Below are positions 8,500 to 17,534 of a stretch of DNA of 64,000 bases, piece after piece. Position 1 is the stretch's first letter; each line of letters starts with the position of its first letter. Position numbers and translations under genes: made by a program. The notes under the pieces are model-generated. The model was not told the DNA's origin. It made no database searches and saw nothing but the letters and a program-made list of their open reading frames with translations. Source of the stretch: G963665085 sp963665085 (lineage in GTDB: Bacteria; Bacteroidota; Bacteroidia; Bacteroidales; JAAAOM01); NCBI GenBank assembly GCA_963665085.2, contig CAXXXS010000002.1, positions 1,178,001-1,242,000 on the forward strand, in the 5' to 3' direction.

Positions 8500-9549
8500 T
8501 TATTGATGGATCCTTTTTTTAGGAAATACAACTGAAAGTACGATACTTGCTGATAATACGAATAAAATTACATATAGAGAATAAACTGGTTTAAATCCAA
8601 AATGTAACAACCATTCATGCATCATGAGTTTTATTCCCACGTATACAAGTAAAATTGACACTCCAACTTTCAACAAATAAAATTTCTCAACTACTTTAAT
8701 AAGTAGAAAGAAAAGGGAACGTAACCCTAGTATTGCAAAAATATTTGAAAAGAAAACAATATAAGGGTCACGCGTAACAGCAAATATTGCCGGAATTGAA
8801 TCTAAAGCAAATATTAAGTCTGTAAATTCTATTATTATTAAAACAATAAATAAAGGGGTAATGTAAGCCAAACCATTTTTGCGAACAAAAAATCTATTGG
8901 CAACATACCTTGGAAAAACCTTAAAACGTTTAGACAAAAATTTAACAATCGGATGGTGTTGGGGTTCGATTTTGGTTTCTGAATTGCGTTCAACATACAT
9001 TTTAATCCCGACATAAATCAGGTAAACTCCAAAAACATACAACAACCACTCAAACCTGTAAATCAGGGCTGACCCGGCAAAAATAAAAATACAACGCATT
9101 ACAATAGCACCGATTATCCCCCAAAAAAGAACGGGTTTGTAATCTTTTTTTTTAACAGAAAAAGCTGTGAGGATGGCCATCATTACAAATAAATTATCTA
9201 CTGAGAGTGATTTTTCAATGAGGTAGCCTGAAAGGAAATTTATGGCACTGTTCTTTCTGTAAAGGAGCAGGCTATTTTCGTAGCTGCTTTCATCAAGTGA
9301 GAGAAAAGGCGAGTAATGTTGCACCACATGTTTTAAATCTTCAAACGTTTGTATCCCATGAATAAATTCTGCGTAAAATCTTAGAAACACCGCAAATCCC
9401 AGGGCCAAAGCAATCCAGATAGCACTCCAAACTGTGGCTTCTTTAACCGATACTTCATGAGATTTTTTGCCAACCAATAACAAATCCAGCAACAGAACAG
9501 CAATTATGAAAATAACAAAAACAATAAAAAATAAAACTTCACCAGACAT
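8500..9549 (-). CDS. TerC/Alx-family integral membrane protein
   Basis: 349 residues, about eight to nine membrane segments. The two conserved acidic motifs are present: EKSLSVDNLFVMMAI (about 115) and EFTDLIFALDSIPAIFAV (about 230). TerC/Alx proteins are linked to metal (mainly Mn2+) export, pH response and tellurite resistance, and co-purify with secretion machinery in some species. It lies between DedA (6 bases) and DUF502 (13 bases) on the same strand, a membrane-homeostasis operon. Confidence 0.92.
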   Translation of the reverse strand: MSGEVLFFIVFVIFIIAVLLLDLLLVGKKSHEVSVKEATVWSAIWIALALGFAVFLRFYAEFIHGIQTFEDLKHVVQHYSPFLSLDESSYENSLLLYRKNSAINFLSGYLIEKSLSVDNLFVMMAILTAFSVKKKDYKPVLFWGIIGAIVMRCIFIFAGSALIYRFEWLLYVFGVYLIYVGIKMYVERNSETKIEPQHHPIVKFLSKRFKVFPRYVANRFFVRKNGLAYITPLFIVLIIIEFTDLIFALDSIPAIFAVTRDPYIVFFSNIFAILGLRSLFFLLIKVVEKFYLLKVGVSILLVYVGIKLMMHEWLLHFGFKPVYSLYVILFVLSASIVLSVVFPKKRIHQ

Positions 9550-9562
9550 ATTTCAAATTTTA

Positions 9563-10162
9563 CTAATTAACACTATTTTCCGGCTCTTGTTCTTCATAAA
9601 TATCAGAAACGCCCCCTGATACAATAAATTTCATTACAACAGCCGGATTTATATCTATTGGCCTTACTTGATTTTTAGGAACAATAAACAGTTCTCCTGA
9701 AAAATTATAGGAATGAGGAAAATATACAGCAACCTTATCTGTTTCATCTATTTTACTTAAATCTTCTTCTGTTAGGAAGCCTAATTTTTCCAGGTTAGAA
9801 ATCGGATTTACCAATACAATAACGGGTTTGTTAAACTTTCTTTCTTTACCAACAAATGCAGAGAAAAGATCATTTAGTGCCGAATAGATAAGCTTTAACA
9901 AAGGGGTTTTTTCTATTAACCGTTTAAACAAAATTTTAAACGGCTGTGCCAGAATACTACCTCCAATGATACCAACAAAAACCAGGACGAAAAAAATTAC
10001 AAGAAGTCCCAAGCCGGGAATATCTGTTTTAATAAATTTCTCAAGTATATCATCCAGTAAATTATCTGTAAAACTAAAAATTAAATAGATAATATATGCT
10101 GTAATTCCAAAAGGTGCTATGTACAACAAGCCTTGTAAAAAATAATTCAATATCTTTTTCAT
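9563..10162 (-). CDS. DUF502 family membrane protein
   Basis: 199 residues with two membrane segments (about 5-30 and 50-75) and a soluble C-terminal part. The pattern GLLYIAPFGITAYIIY, then IIGGSI near the second segment, and PHSYNFSGELFIVPKNQVRPIDI is the DUF502 family (found in bacteria and the plant LCV proteins). Function is unknown. First gene of the leftward DUF502-TerC-DedA set. Confidence 0.88.
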   Translation of the reverse strand: MKKILNYFLQGLLYIAPFGITAYIIYLIFSFTDNLLDDILEKFIKTDIPGLGLLVIFFVLVFVGIIGGSILAQPFKILFKRLIEKTPLLKLIYSALNDLFSAFVGKERKFNKPVIVLVNPISNLEKLGFLTEEDLSKIDETDKVAVYFPHSYNFSGELFIVPKNQVRPIDINPAVVMKFIVSGGVSDIYEEQEPENSVN

Positions 10163-10257
10163 AATACATTAAGGTTTATTTGTTCCTTAAAATCGTATAA
10201 ATATAATTAGGCAGTATTTTTTGTGCAAAAATTTAATTATATCTTAAAAATAAAATA

Positions 10258-10287
10258 CCCTGTATGAAAATAATTATTCATACAGGG
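10258..10287 (-). terminator. Hairpin terminator below the 43-residue membrane peptide gene
   Basis: CCCTGTATGAA and TTCATACAGGG form an 11-bp stem. Read leftward it is followed by TATTTTATTTTT, so it looks like an intrinsic terminator for the leftward transcript of the small gene ending at 10314. Confidence 0.7.
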
Positions 10288-10313
10288 CTCGAAATTTAAA
10301 CAATCCTAATTTA

Positions 10314-10445
10314 TCACATACCTAAAAATGCATAAGCAATTGTAGCAAACATAATAGCCATTATCCCAATAATAATTACTACAGCAGCAATGTTTGTTCC
10401 ACCTTTTTCGTAATCATTAACCTCAATTTTTTTTATATTTTCCAT
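10314..10445 (-). CDS. 43-residue single-pass membrane peptide
   Basis: A short leftward gene: ATG at 10443-10445, TGA at 10314-10316, 43 codons. The product starts MENIKKIEVNDYEKGGTNIA and continues as one hydrophobic segment (about residues 18-42, rich in Ile, Val, Ala) ending at a C-terminal LGM. An A/G-rich stretch (AAAAAGAAAA) lies before the start and a good hairpin terminator lies 26 bases beyond the stop, which together support real expression. No function is known to me. It sits between the DUF502 operon and a universal stress protein, so a stress-related small membrane protein is possible. Confidence 0.6.
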   Translation of the reverse strand: MENIKKIEVNDYEKGGTNIAAVVIIIGIMAIMFATIAYAFLGM

Positions 10446-10544
10446 ATTAATTTTCTTTTTGTTATTATGACGATAATAAATAATGAGGTAACAGATTTCT
10501 ACAAATTAAATTTTAGGTTCTATAATTTCAGAGAGCAAACACGT

Positions 10545-11411
10545 TTAATATGCCCCAAAATTTTCACTTTTATATTCTGGCCTAACTGTAATTGTTGGGA
10601 TACTTGATTTATTTATTATCTGGTGTGCTGTTGAACCGATAAATTGCTCTATGGTATCTGTCTCTTGTTGAGTCATAAGAAATACCATATTAACACCAGA
10701 TTCATTTACAATATTCTCAAATGTTTTCGTAATTGGTTTTTTGCTGGTTATTACTTTTATTTCACAAGTTATATTTTGTTCTAAAAATATTTCTTTGATT
10801 TTGTTAATTTTTGTGGTTAATTGCTCCTGAACTTCTTCAGAATCATTTCTGCTTAGAGTAATAATATTTACTTTAGTTTCAAAATTTTCGATAATTTCAA
10901 GTAGTCTCTCAATTTTTCCGCGGACTGGTTTATTTAAATCAAGAGGGAATAATAGATTATTTATACTTTTAGGTACTTTGCTTCCAACTAATATAACAGG
11001 TACTTGTGCATTAGTTATCATATGTCTTGAATTAGTGCCTGTTTTAAAATTATTAGTTTCTAAAGAATCAGATTTCCCCATTACTACATAGTTTATATTG
11101 GCTAAATCAATAGTATCAAGTATCGATTTATAAACTTTTCCTTTAGAAATAATTATATCAAACATTATTGACTTTTCACCGAGAACATTTTTTGTGAATT
11201 CCAATAGTTTTATCTCAGCTTCTCTTCGTATCTTTTCATATAATTCTTTAGATAAAAAATTGGATATAACTATTCCTGGATCTTCGATAACATGTAAACA
11301 TGTAATTGAAGCCTTCATGCTGCCCATTAATTCAATGGCAAAAATCAATGCATTAGCTGAATGTGGGGTGAAGTTAAGTGGCACCAAAATTTTGTTCAAC
11401 GTCATACTCAA
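10545..11411 (-). CDS. Tandem-domain universal stress protein (UspA family)
   Basis: 288 residues containing two Usp domains (about 4-142 and 148-282). The first opens with NKILVPLNFTPHSANALIFAIEL and ends with VPVILVGSK; the second opens at NNLLFPLD and ends with SSIPTITVRPEY. An internal ATG two codons in is an equally good start. Usp proteins are cytoplasmic, often nucleotide binding, and induced by starvation and stress. The gene stands alone with the small membrane peptide gene downstream. Confidence 0.9.
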   Translation of the reverse strand: MSMTLNKILVPLNFTPHSANALIFAIELMGSMKASITCLHVIEDPGIVISNFLSKELYEKIRREAEIKLLEFTKNVLGEKSIMFDIIISKGKVYKSILDTIDLANINYVVMGKSDSLETNNFKTGTNSRHMITNAQVPVILVGSKVPKSINNLLFPLDLNKPVRGKIERLLEIIENFETKVNIITLSRNDSEEVQEQLTTKINKIKEIFLEQNITCEIKVITSKKPITKTFENIVNESGVNMVFLMTQQETDTIEQFIGSTAHQIINKSSIPTITVRPEYKSENFGAY

Positions 11412-11462
11412 TTTATGTTATGACAGAATAATTTGAATCGGTCACATTTATGCCGAGTAATT

Positions 11463-12776
11463 CTATTTATAAATATTACTGATAGCGTATAGTGGAAAAA
11501 CCTCAATATTCTGATAAGCAGAAAAATTCTCCTGTGAAATACGGATTCCTTTTTCAGAACCTTTGGCTTTTATAAATGAATTCATGCTTTGCATTGCTCC
11601 ACGACTTCCCGACTTAACTTCAACCGGGATAATGGTATTTCCTTTAGCAATTACATAATCTACTTCAGCATTACTATTTCTTGCCTCCCTGTGCCAGTAA
11701 TATAAGGGGTTTCTTTGGTAAGGAGAACAATATTTCATCAACTCTAAACCTACAAATATCTCAGCCAAACGCCCTTTATTTACTGTAGTAAAATCTTCAG
11801 ATAATATAATTTCCCCAATATCTAAATTCAAGGTATTTAAAAGAAGTCCCGTGTCAAGTACCATCATTTTACGTTTATTTGGCACAGCTTCTGCACCCAG
11901 AGGTAAACTATTCGCTGAAGTATGGGTTACAGGGATTACTATTCCAGACAATATTAAAAGTTCAAGTGCTTCTTTTATTTGTTTCTGGTTGTCATCACTC
12001 TGGGTTTTAGAGTAAACAAACTTACTACCGGTTTGCATCACCGCAGAATTATACACATCGCGGAGTCGTTGTGCCGGAACCCTTTCTTTATATTTTGCAA
12101 AATCATCAAAATAAGAAGTTCGTAAGTCTGTCAACACTAAACTACTTTCTCGCAAATCGTTATCTGCAATATACATAGCTACTGATTCAGGCATTCCACC
12201 AACAATCATGAATTTTTTGAGATAATTTAATAGTTTATCGTGCAAAATATCTGCCAGAGGGTTAACAGGACTTGCTTTATGTTTTAATGCCAGTAATTCA
12301 TTTTCATTACAGGCTGTTAAAAATTCATCGAAAGAGAAAGGGAACATAAACAAAGATCGAATCCTCCCCACTCCAAAAGAAGGAATATCTGATAATGCAA
12401 ATTCTAATAACGAACCAGCTGCAATCACATGTAAGTCTGGCATTTGTTCGTAAAGATATCTTAACGACTGGATAGCCGGGATGCAAGCCTGAATTTCATC
12501 AAAAAAAAGTAAGGTTTCTCCAGGTTTCACAGGAATATTATACACAACAGATATATTCTGGACAATTTCTATAGCTGTAAGATCTCCTTTAAAAAGAGAA
12601 TGAATTTTTTTATTGGACTCAAAGTTGATTTCTACATAAAAATCAAACTTTTGTCCCAAATGCCTTACAGATTGAGTTTTTCCGACTTGCCGAGCCCCAC
12701 GAAGAAGAATTGGTTTTCGGTTTTTATCATTTTTCCATTTTTCAAGTTCTATATCAATTGTTCTATTAATATACAT
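11463..12776 (-). CDS. AAA-type ATPase with DUF4143 C-terminal domain
   Basis: 437 residues. Walker A is GARQVGKTQS (about 26-35), Walker B is LLFFDEIQA (about 90-98), followed by SLRYLYEQMP and AAGSLLEFAL as in the AAA_14 domain. The second half contains the DUF4143 domain, with EVDYVIAKGNTIIPVEVKSG near the end, a nuclease-fold-like E/D...EVK signature. These proteins are common accessory genes in Bacteroidota and their role is unknown. The gene has its own leftward transcript and is followed on the right by a gene-poor stretch. Confidence 0.9.
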   Translation of the reverse strand: MYINRTIDIELEKWKNDKNRKPILLRGARQVGKTQSVRHLGQKFDFYVEINFESNKKIHSLFKGDLTAIEIVQNISVVYNIPVKPGETLLFFDEIQACIPAIQSLRYLYEQMPDLHVIAAGSLLEFALSDIPSFGVGRIRSLFMFPFSFDEFLTACNENELLALKHKASPVNPLADILHDKLLNYLKKFMIVGGMPESVAMYIADNDLRESSLVLTDLRTSYFDDFAKYKERVPAQRLRDVYNSAVMQTGSKFVYSKTQSDDNQKQIKEALELLILSGIVIPVTHTSANSLPLGAEAVPNKRKMMVLDTGLLLNTLNLDIGEIILSEDFTTVNKGRLAEIFVGLELMKYCSPYQRNPLYYWHREARNSNAEVDYVIAKGNTIIPVEVKSGSRGAMQSMNSFIKAKGSEKGIRISQENFSAYQNIEVFPLYAISNIYK

Positions 12777-13161
12777 AGTAGGCTATTAGAATCATTCACT
12801 AAAATCCAAACCGAAAATAGAGTAAATTTTACAAAAAAACAAACCAAAAATAAATAGGTTTTTACTAAAATACAAACCCAAACAATCTTAATGATTTTTG
12901 CTCTATTTTGCTTATATATTACATATTATCAGTTCTTTAAATAGTTGATGATTAAGGATTTCAAATGATACTCAAACAAGCACAAATTGCTTGTGCCCTA
13001 TTCGGTGCCCTCATCATGAAATTGTTCAGATAAACATACAAAAGCAAAAATGTCAAGTATTTTGCGCAAAATACTTGACATTTCTAAAATGCAATTATAC
13101 ATGATAACAAATTATAACTACACTAACCAGGAACAAATGACAATTGTGGGTTAAAAAAAAC
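12777..13161. other. Gene-poor region with strong palindromes
   Basis: About 385 bases without a convincing gene. It holds a small inverted repeat ACAAGCA-N5-TGCTTGT (12976-12994) and the 36-bp palindrome listed separately. The rest is A/T-rich with no recognisable content. Confidence 0.5.
13048..13083. repeat. 36-bp perfect palindrome
   Basis: An uninterrupted self-complementary sequence of 18-bp half-sites, each AAATGTCAAGTATTTTGC, joined at GC|GC with no loop. It lies between the DUF4143 ATPase gene start and a possible broken gene. It could be a bidirectional terminator, a regulator binding site or the trace of an excised element. No U-run clearly follows on either side, which argues against a plain terminator. 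Confidence 0.75.
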
Positions 13162-13398
13162 TTAAACAGGTTTAGTCTCTATATGATTAAGAAGTTCTGT
13201 GGTTGCAATTTGAAGATTAAATGGAAAAACATGAAGCTGTAAATTTCCATCCTTCGACTCTTGAAGTTCATAATTAAAGATGGATAAAGGTTTACAGAAA
13301 TTGTCTTGTAAAGGATAAATGAGATATAAGATTATCTTCTTGGTGTTTTTTTTCGAGCCATAATATTTTTTGCCGCTTACTAACAAAACCATAAACAT
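13162..13398 (-). pseudogene. Possible C-terminal remnant of an McrC-like restriction subunit
   Basis: A 78-residue frame whose centre (KKIILYLIYPLQDNFCKPLS) and end (LQLHVFPFNLQIA) resemble the C-terminus of McrC, the partner of the McrB GTPase in modified-cytosine restriction: an IYP motif, then a VPFDL-like strand. Full McrC is about 350-450 residues, so if this is related it is only the tail, with the 5' part lost. The hydrophobic start MFMVLLVSG is not conserved in that family and may be out of frame. The resemblance is by eye and weak; it could also be chance. Confidence 0.3.
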
Positions 13399-13574
13399 TA
13401 AGAGCCTTATTTTCAGGAAATTTATTTAAATATTTATCTTATACTAATACTATAAAGCCCAAATCACATCTAACTCTAAATGTGAAAAGAAATTTTTTTT
13501 GTTTACTTTTCTAAACATTAGATTATTTTTGATTAGTTTTATAATACCTTCGAAATATTTCAAATTTTTTATTA
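13399..13574. other. Upstream region of the DeoR regulator gene
   Basis: A/T-rich, about 176 bases, no gene. It probably carries the promoter of the regulator gene, but I see no full -33/-7 pair. Confidence 0.3.
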
Positions 13575-14342
13575 ATGAAATTTTTAGCAAACCAACGGAG
13601 AGAAAAAATTATTGAGTTATTAAGAGAAGATGGTTCTGCCAAAGTGAATAACCTTGCTGCTATCTTTAAAGTGTCTGAAGTTACAATTCGTCAGGATTTA
13701 GAAAAACTGGAATCAGATGGGCTCATCATTAGAGAACATGGTGGCGCATTTCTTGAAAACGTAGGCGAGCAGGTTCGTAATTTTTCCCTGATGAACCAGG
13801 AAAATATGGACAAAAAAGAAATGATCGGAAAAAAAGCAGCAGAACTTATCGAAAACGGGGATGCTATTATTCTTGATTCCGGTTCAACAACAACAGAGAT
13901 TGCAAAAAACTTAACCGGCAGAAAAAATTTAACCATTATAACAAACGCATTAAATATAGCTTTGATGCTTGGTTCTGAGCCTGGTATTGAAATTATTATG
14001 ACAGGAGGAGAGTTTAAACCTCCAACACTATCGTTAACGGGACAAAAAGCTGCTGATTCTTTAGCTGATATTCATGTTGACAAACTTTTTCTTGCAACAG
14101 CAGGAATCTCGTTAAAATCAGGGTTAACTTATCCCAGTATTAGTGATTTAGTTGTAAAAAAAGCAATGATCGATGCTGCTGAGACAATATACCTTGTTGC
14201 AGACTCAACAAAAATTAGAAAACGCTCATTTGCTAGTTTAGGTGCCTTGTCTCTGATAGACTATATTATCACAGACCGCTTTATGAAAGAAGAACATAAA
14301 GAACTTTTTACTACCCATGAGATAGAATTTATTATAGCGTAG
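13575..14342 (+). CDS. DeoR-family transcriptional regulator
   Basis: 255 residues. Residues 1-57 are a DeoR-type winged helix-turn-helix (QRREKIIELLREDGSAKVNN, then VSEVTIRQDLEKLE and the characteristic HGGAF). The rest is the DeoRC sugar-phosphate sensing domain, with ILDSGSTTTEIAKNL and, near the end, LVADSTKIRKRSFASLG. Such proteins usually repress a sugar operon and are released by a phosphorylated intermediate. The kinase-isomerase-transketolase operon begins 198 bases downstream and has a matching inverted repeat at its promoter, so local repression is likely. Confidence 0.92.
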   Translation: MKFLANQRREKIIELLREDGSAKVNNLAAIFKVSEVTIRQDLEKLESDGLIIREHGGAFLENVGEQVRNFSLMNQENMDKKEMIGKKAAELIENGDAIILDSGSTTTEIAKNLTGRKNLTIITNALNIALMLGSEPGIEIIMTGGEFKPPTLSLTGQKAADSLADIHVDKLFLATAGISLKSGLTYPSISDLVVKKAMIDAAETIYLVADSTKIRKRSFASLGALSLIDYIITDRFMKEEHKELFTTHEIEFIIA

Positions 14343-14481
14343 CTATTTTTTTTACTAGCTACATAAAATATTTCCTTCATATATAACTGAGCTTTTTTTT
14401 ATTGGAAGTTGTTTACATATCACCTTCTGAATATTTGTGCTTTATTTATTTTCAACTTTCTTGTTGATAGTATAAATTTAA

Positions 14482-14512
14482 TTTGCGATTATTTGTGTTT
14501 ATTTTATATTTG
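14482..14512 (+). promoter_or_regulatory. Bacteroidota-type promoter of the sugar operon
   Basis: TTTG at 14482-14485, exactly 19 bases, then TATATTTG at 14505-14512. This matches the Bacteroides primary sigma consensus TTTG-N19-TAnnTTTG in every fixed position. It lies 28 bases upstream of the kinase start, so the transcript should begin close to 14520. Confidence 0.8.
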
Positions 14513-14520
14513 CATTCGCA

Positions 14521-14536
14521 TTCGTAAACAAACGAA
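14521..14536. promoter_or_regulatory. Probable DeoR operator
   Basis: TTCGT-AAACAA-ACGAA, a 5-bp inverted repeat with a 6-base spacer, lies immediately after the predicted transcription start and just before the kinase ATG at 14540. A direct repeat GCATTC-GCATTC precedes it. Position and the adjacent DeoR gene make it a good repressor site. Binding is inferred, not shown. Confidence 0.5.
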
Positions 14537-14539
14537 AAT

Positions 14540-16033
14540 ATGAACACAAAAAAATATATTATTGCGATTGATCAAAGTACTTCAGCAACAAAAGTTATTT
14601 TATTTAATAAAAAGGCTGAATTAGTTGAAAGAGTTTCTATTAAGCATAATCAATATTATCCCGAGGCAGGATTTGTTGAGCATGATGCAGAAGAAATTTT
14701 TGAGAACACTGTTAAAGGTATTAATGAATTACTCGATAAAACTCAATGCAGTGAAGAAGAAATTGCAGGAATAGCAATTACCAACCAAAGAGAAACTTCA
14801 GTTATTTGGGACAAAACAACAGGGAAACCAATAGCAAATGCTGCGGTTTGGCAATGTCAAAGAGGTGTTGGGTTTTGTAATGAGTTAAAAGCTTCTGGAA
14901 AAACTGATTTGATAAAAGAAAAGACCGGATTAATCATTGATCCTTATTTCTCAGCGAGTAAATTAAGATGGATAATCGAAAATACAGAAGGTGCAAAACA
15001 AAAGAGAGATGAAGGAAAACTACTGATTGGAACGATGGATTCCTGGTTGCTCTGGAAATTATCCGGAGGTAAAGTTCATGCTACAGATTTTTCAAATGCC
15101 AGCCGAACAATGCTCTTAAACCTAAATAGTCTATCCTGGGACGATGAGTTAACAGAACTATTTTCACTTAATAAATCAATGTTTCCCGAATTAAAATACA
15201 ATGACGAAGTATTTGGGTATACAGATACATCAGTTGTATTAAAAGAACCTATTCCTTTAGCTGGTCTTCTTGGAGATTCTCATGCTGCATTGTTTGGCCA
15301 AAATTGTTTTGACAAAGGAATGGCAAAAGCCACTTACGGAACAGGTTCGTCAATTATGATGAATATCGGGAAGTCTCCACTAACACCTCCAGAGGGGCTG
15401 GTTACTTCTGTCGGTTTTGGATTAAACAAGACTGTTGATTTTGTATTTGAAGGAAATATTCATTGTACGGGTGATACTATAAATTGGCTGGTAGGTGATT
15501 TGCAATTGATCGAAAGTGCAAAAGAAACTGAAGAATTAGCTAAATCAGTAGAAGATAACAATGGTGTTTATTTTGTTCCTGCTTTTGTAGGACTGGGTGC
15601 GCCATACTGGGATAATAGCGCGAGAGCCGCTATCTCAGGAATGTCTAGAAATACCAAAAAAGCACATGTCGTGCGGGCTGCATTAGAAAGTATTTCTTAC
15701 CAGATTAAAGATGTTATAGATCTAATGATATCAAAATCTGGAATTGAACTTAAAGTAGTTAATGTTGACGGAGGCCCAACAAGAAACAATTTTTTGATGC
15801 AATTTCAATCAGATATACTTGGAAGGACCATTGTAAGAACAGATATTGAAGAAATTTCTGCATTGGGCACAGCTTTTATGGCAGGGTTGGCAACAGGTTT
15901 CTGGAAAGATCTTGACGAAATCTCCCAGTTAAGAGTTGTAGACAGGACATTCGACAATCAGATGAATGAAGAAAATAGAAATACATTATATGCAGCATGG
16001 AAAACTGCTGTAAAACGAGTAAGACTTTCATAA
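14540..16033 (+). CDS. FGGY-family carbohydrate kinase
   Basis: 497 residues, full FGGY length. The N-terminal phosphate loop is IIAIDQSTSATKVILFN; VWQCQRG follows; the catalytic Asp is in GLLGDSHAALFGQ (about 246); GTGSSIMMNIG is the second phosphate loop; FVGLGAPYWDNSARAAISGM and NVDGGPTRNNFLMQFQSDIL are the FGGY adenosine signatures. It is closer to glycerol kinases in look than to xylulokinases. Together with an isomerase and a split transketolase it fits a ketopentose kinase such as D-apulose kinase, but glycerol or another pentulose cannot be excluded from sequence alone. Confidence 0.9.
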   Translation: MNTKKYIIAIDQSTSATKVILFNKKAELVERVSIKHNQYYPEAGFVEHDAEEIFENTVKGINELLDKTQCSEEEIAGIAITNQRETSVIWDKTTGKPIANAAVWQCQRGVGFCNELKASGKTDLIKEKTGLIIDPYFSASKLRWIIENTEGAKQKRDEGKLLIGTMDSWLLWKLSGGKVHATDFSNASRTMLLNLNSLSWDDELTELFSLNKSMFPELKYNDEVFGYTDTSVVLKEPIPLAGLLGDSHAALFGQNCFDKGMAKATYGTGSSIMMNIGKSPLTPPEGLVTSVGFGLNKTVDFVFEGNIHCTGDTINWLVGDLQLIESAKETEELAKSVEDNNGVYFVPAFVGLGAPYWDNSARAAISGMSRNTKKAHVVRAALESISYQIKDVIDLMISKSGIELKVVNVDGGPTRNNFLMQFQSDILGRTIVRTDIEEISALGTAFMAGLATGFWKDLDEISQLRVVDRTFDNQMNEENRNTLYAAWKTAVKRVRLS

Positions 16034-16055
16034 CAAATTTAAACATTCTAATAAG

Positions 16056-17471
16056 ATGGAAAAAAATAAACAAACATTCGGTGTAATCATTGCTACGCGT
16101 AATATTTTTAATTTTGAATTAGCTGTAAGTGCTAGAAAACAAGTTTTAGAGAAACTTGATAAATTAGGGTTTGGCACAGTTATTCTACCAGCTGATGAAA
16201 CTCCAACTGGAAATGTTGAAGGATATGAAGATGCTGTTAAATGCGCAAAGTATTTTAAACAACATGCTGATAAGATTGAAGGTATCGTTGTAGTCCTACC
16301 AAATTTTGGTGATGAGCTTGGTGTAGTTAATACAATTGATATGGCAAAACTTGACGTTCCAGTTTTAGTTGTTGCTGTTGATGATGAAAACGACAAAGTA
16401 GATGTTAAGAGCCGTAGAGATGCATTCTGCGGAAAATTATCTGTATGTAACAACTTCTACCAATACGGAATTAAATATACTGATACAACTTACCATACAT
16501 ACTCACTGGATTGTCAGGAATTTGTTAACGATATCTACAAATTTGCTGGTATTTGCCGTGTAGTTAAAGGATTTAAAGGATTACGCCTGGGAGCTATTGG
16601 AACAAGGCCAATCGGGTTCCAAACAATGCGTGTAAGCGAAAAATTATTACAAAAGTCAGGAATTACAGTTGTTCCGGTTGATATGTCTGAGATTTTAGCT
16701 GCTGCCGAAAAAATTGATGAAAATGCAAAAGAGGTTACTGAAAAAGTAGCGGCAATTCAAGATTATGGAACTTGTAATATCTTACATAAATCACAAATAA
16801 CTAAACAAGCTCGTTTTGGTTTGGCTGTTGAAAATTGGATAGCAGATAATAATATTGATATTTCTGCTTTACAATGTTGGGAATCAATAGAGAAAAATTA
16901 TGGTTGTGCCGCCTGTGTTACCATGAGCATGATGGGTGAAAAATTAATGCCATCAGCATGTGAAGTTGATATCGCTGGTTCTGTTGGCATGTATGCATTA
17001 GCGCTTGCAGCACAAAAACCTTCAGCATTGCTTGACTGGAATAACAATTTTGCAGAAGAAAGAAATAAAGTGGTTTTAACACACTGTAGTAATTATCCAA
17101 AATCATTCTTTGAAAACGAAGTTGAAATAGGTAGTCTTGATGTTCTGGGTACTGTGTTAGGACAAAAAGACACATTTGGTGCAGTAAAAGGAAAAGTTGC
17201 CCCTGGAGATATGACTTATTTTAGAATATCAACAGATGATACAAAAGGAATAATTAAATGTTATCTGGGAGAAGGTGCTATTACCGATGATCCTTACGGA
17301 ATGGATGGTGGTATTGCAGTTTGTGAGATTCCACAATTACAGAATCTAATGAAATATATGTGCAAAAATGGTTTTGAGCATCATGTTGGAATGGTAAGAG
17401 GCCATGTAGCTGATATTCTTGAAGAAGCAATAGGAAATTACTTAGGTTGGGAAGTATACAGACACGAGTAG
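16056..17471 (+). CDS. L-fucose/L-arabinose isomerase-family protein, predicted sugar isomerase
   Basis: 471 residues, start 22 bases after the kinase stop. The order of elements is that of the fucose/arabinose isomerase superfamily: an N-terminal Rossmann-like part (GVIIATRNIFNFELAVSARK), a middle part with GLRLGAIGTRPIGFQTMRVSE, and a C-terminal substrate/metal part with ALQCWESIEKNYGCAACVTMSM and CEVDIAGSVGMYAL. This is the divergent branch, not true FucI or AraA. Metal-dependent aldose-ketose isomerisation in the cytoplasm is the family reaction. In this neighbourhood D-apiose to D-apulose is a reasonable prediction. Confidence 0.85.
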   Translation: MEKNKQTFGVIIATRNIFNFELAVSARKQVLEKLDKLGFGTVILPADETPTGNVEGYEDAVKCAKYFKQHADKIEGIVVVLPNFGDELGVVNTIDMAKLDVPVLVVAVDDENDKVDVKSRRDAFCGKLSVCNNFYQYGIKYTDTTYHTYSLDCQEFVNDIYKFAGICRVVKGFKGLRLGAIGTRPIGFQTMRVSEKLLQKSGITVVPVDMSEILAAAEKIDENAKEVTEKVAAIQDYGTCNILHKSQITKQARFGLAVENWIADNNIDISALQCWESIEKNYGCAACVTMSMMGEKLMPSACEVDIAGSVGMYALALAAQKPSALLDWNNNFAEERNKVVLTHCSNYPKSFFENEVEIGSLDVLGTVLGQKDTFGAVKGKVAPGDMTYFRISTDDTKGIIKCYLGEGAITDDPYGMDGGIAVCEIPQLQNLMKYMCKNGFEHHVGMVRGHVADILEEAIGNYLGWEVYRHE

Positions 17472-17534
17472 TTTGATTTACTTTGAAGCTCATCATTAAA
17501 CATTTTATGTTACATATTTTTAAAAATTAATATC

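Noticed and set aside
14540..16033. Plain glycerol kinase (glpK)
   Set aside because: It resembles glycerol kinase, but no glycerol facilitator or glycerol-3-phosphate dehydrogenase is nearby and the isomerase plus split transketolase point to a pentulose; the symbol was not assigned.
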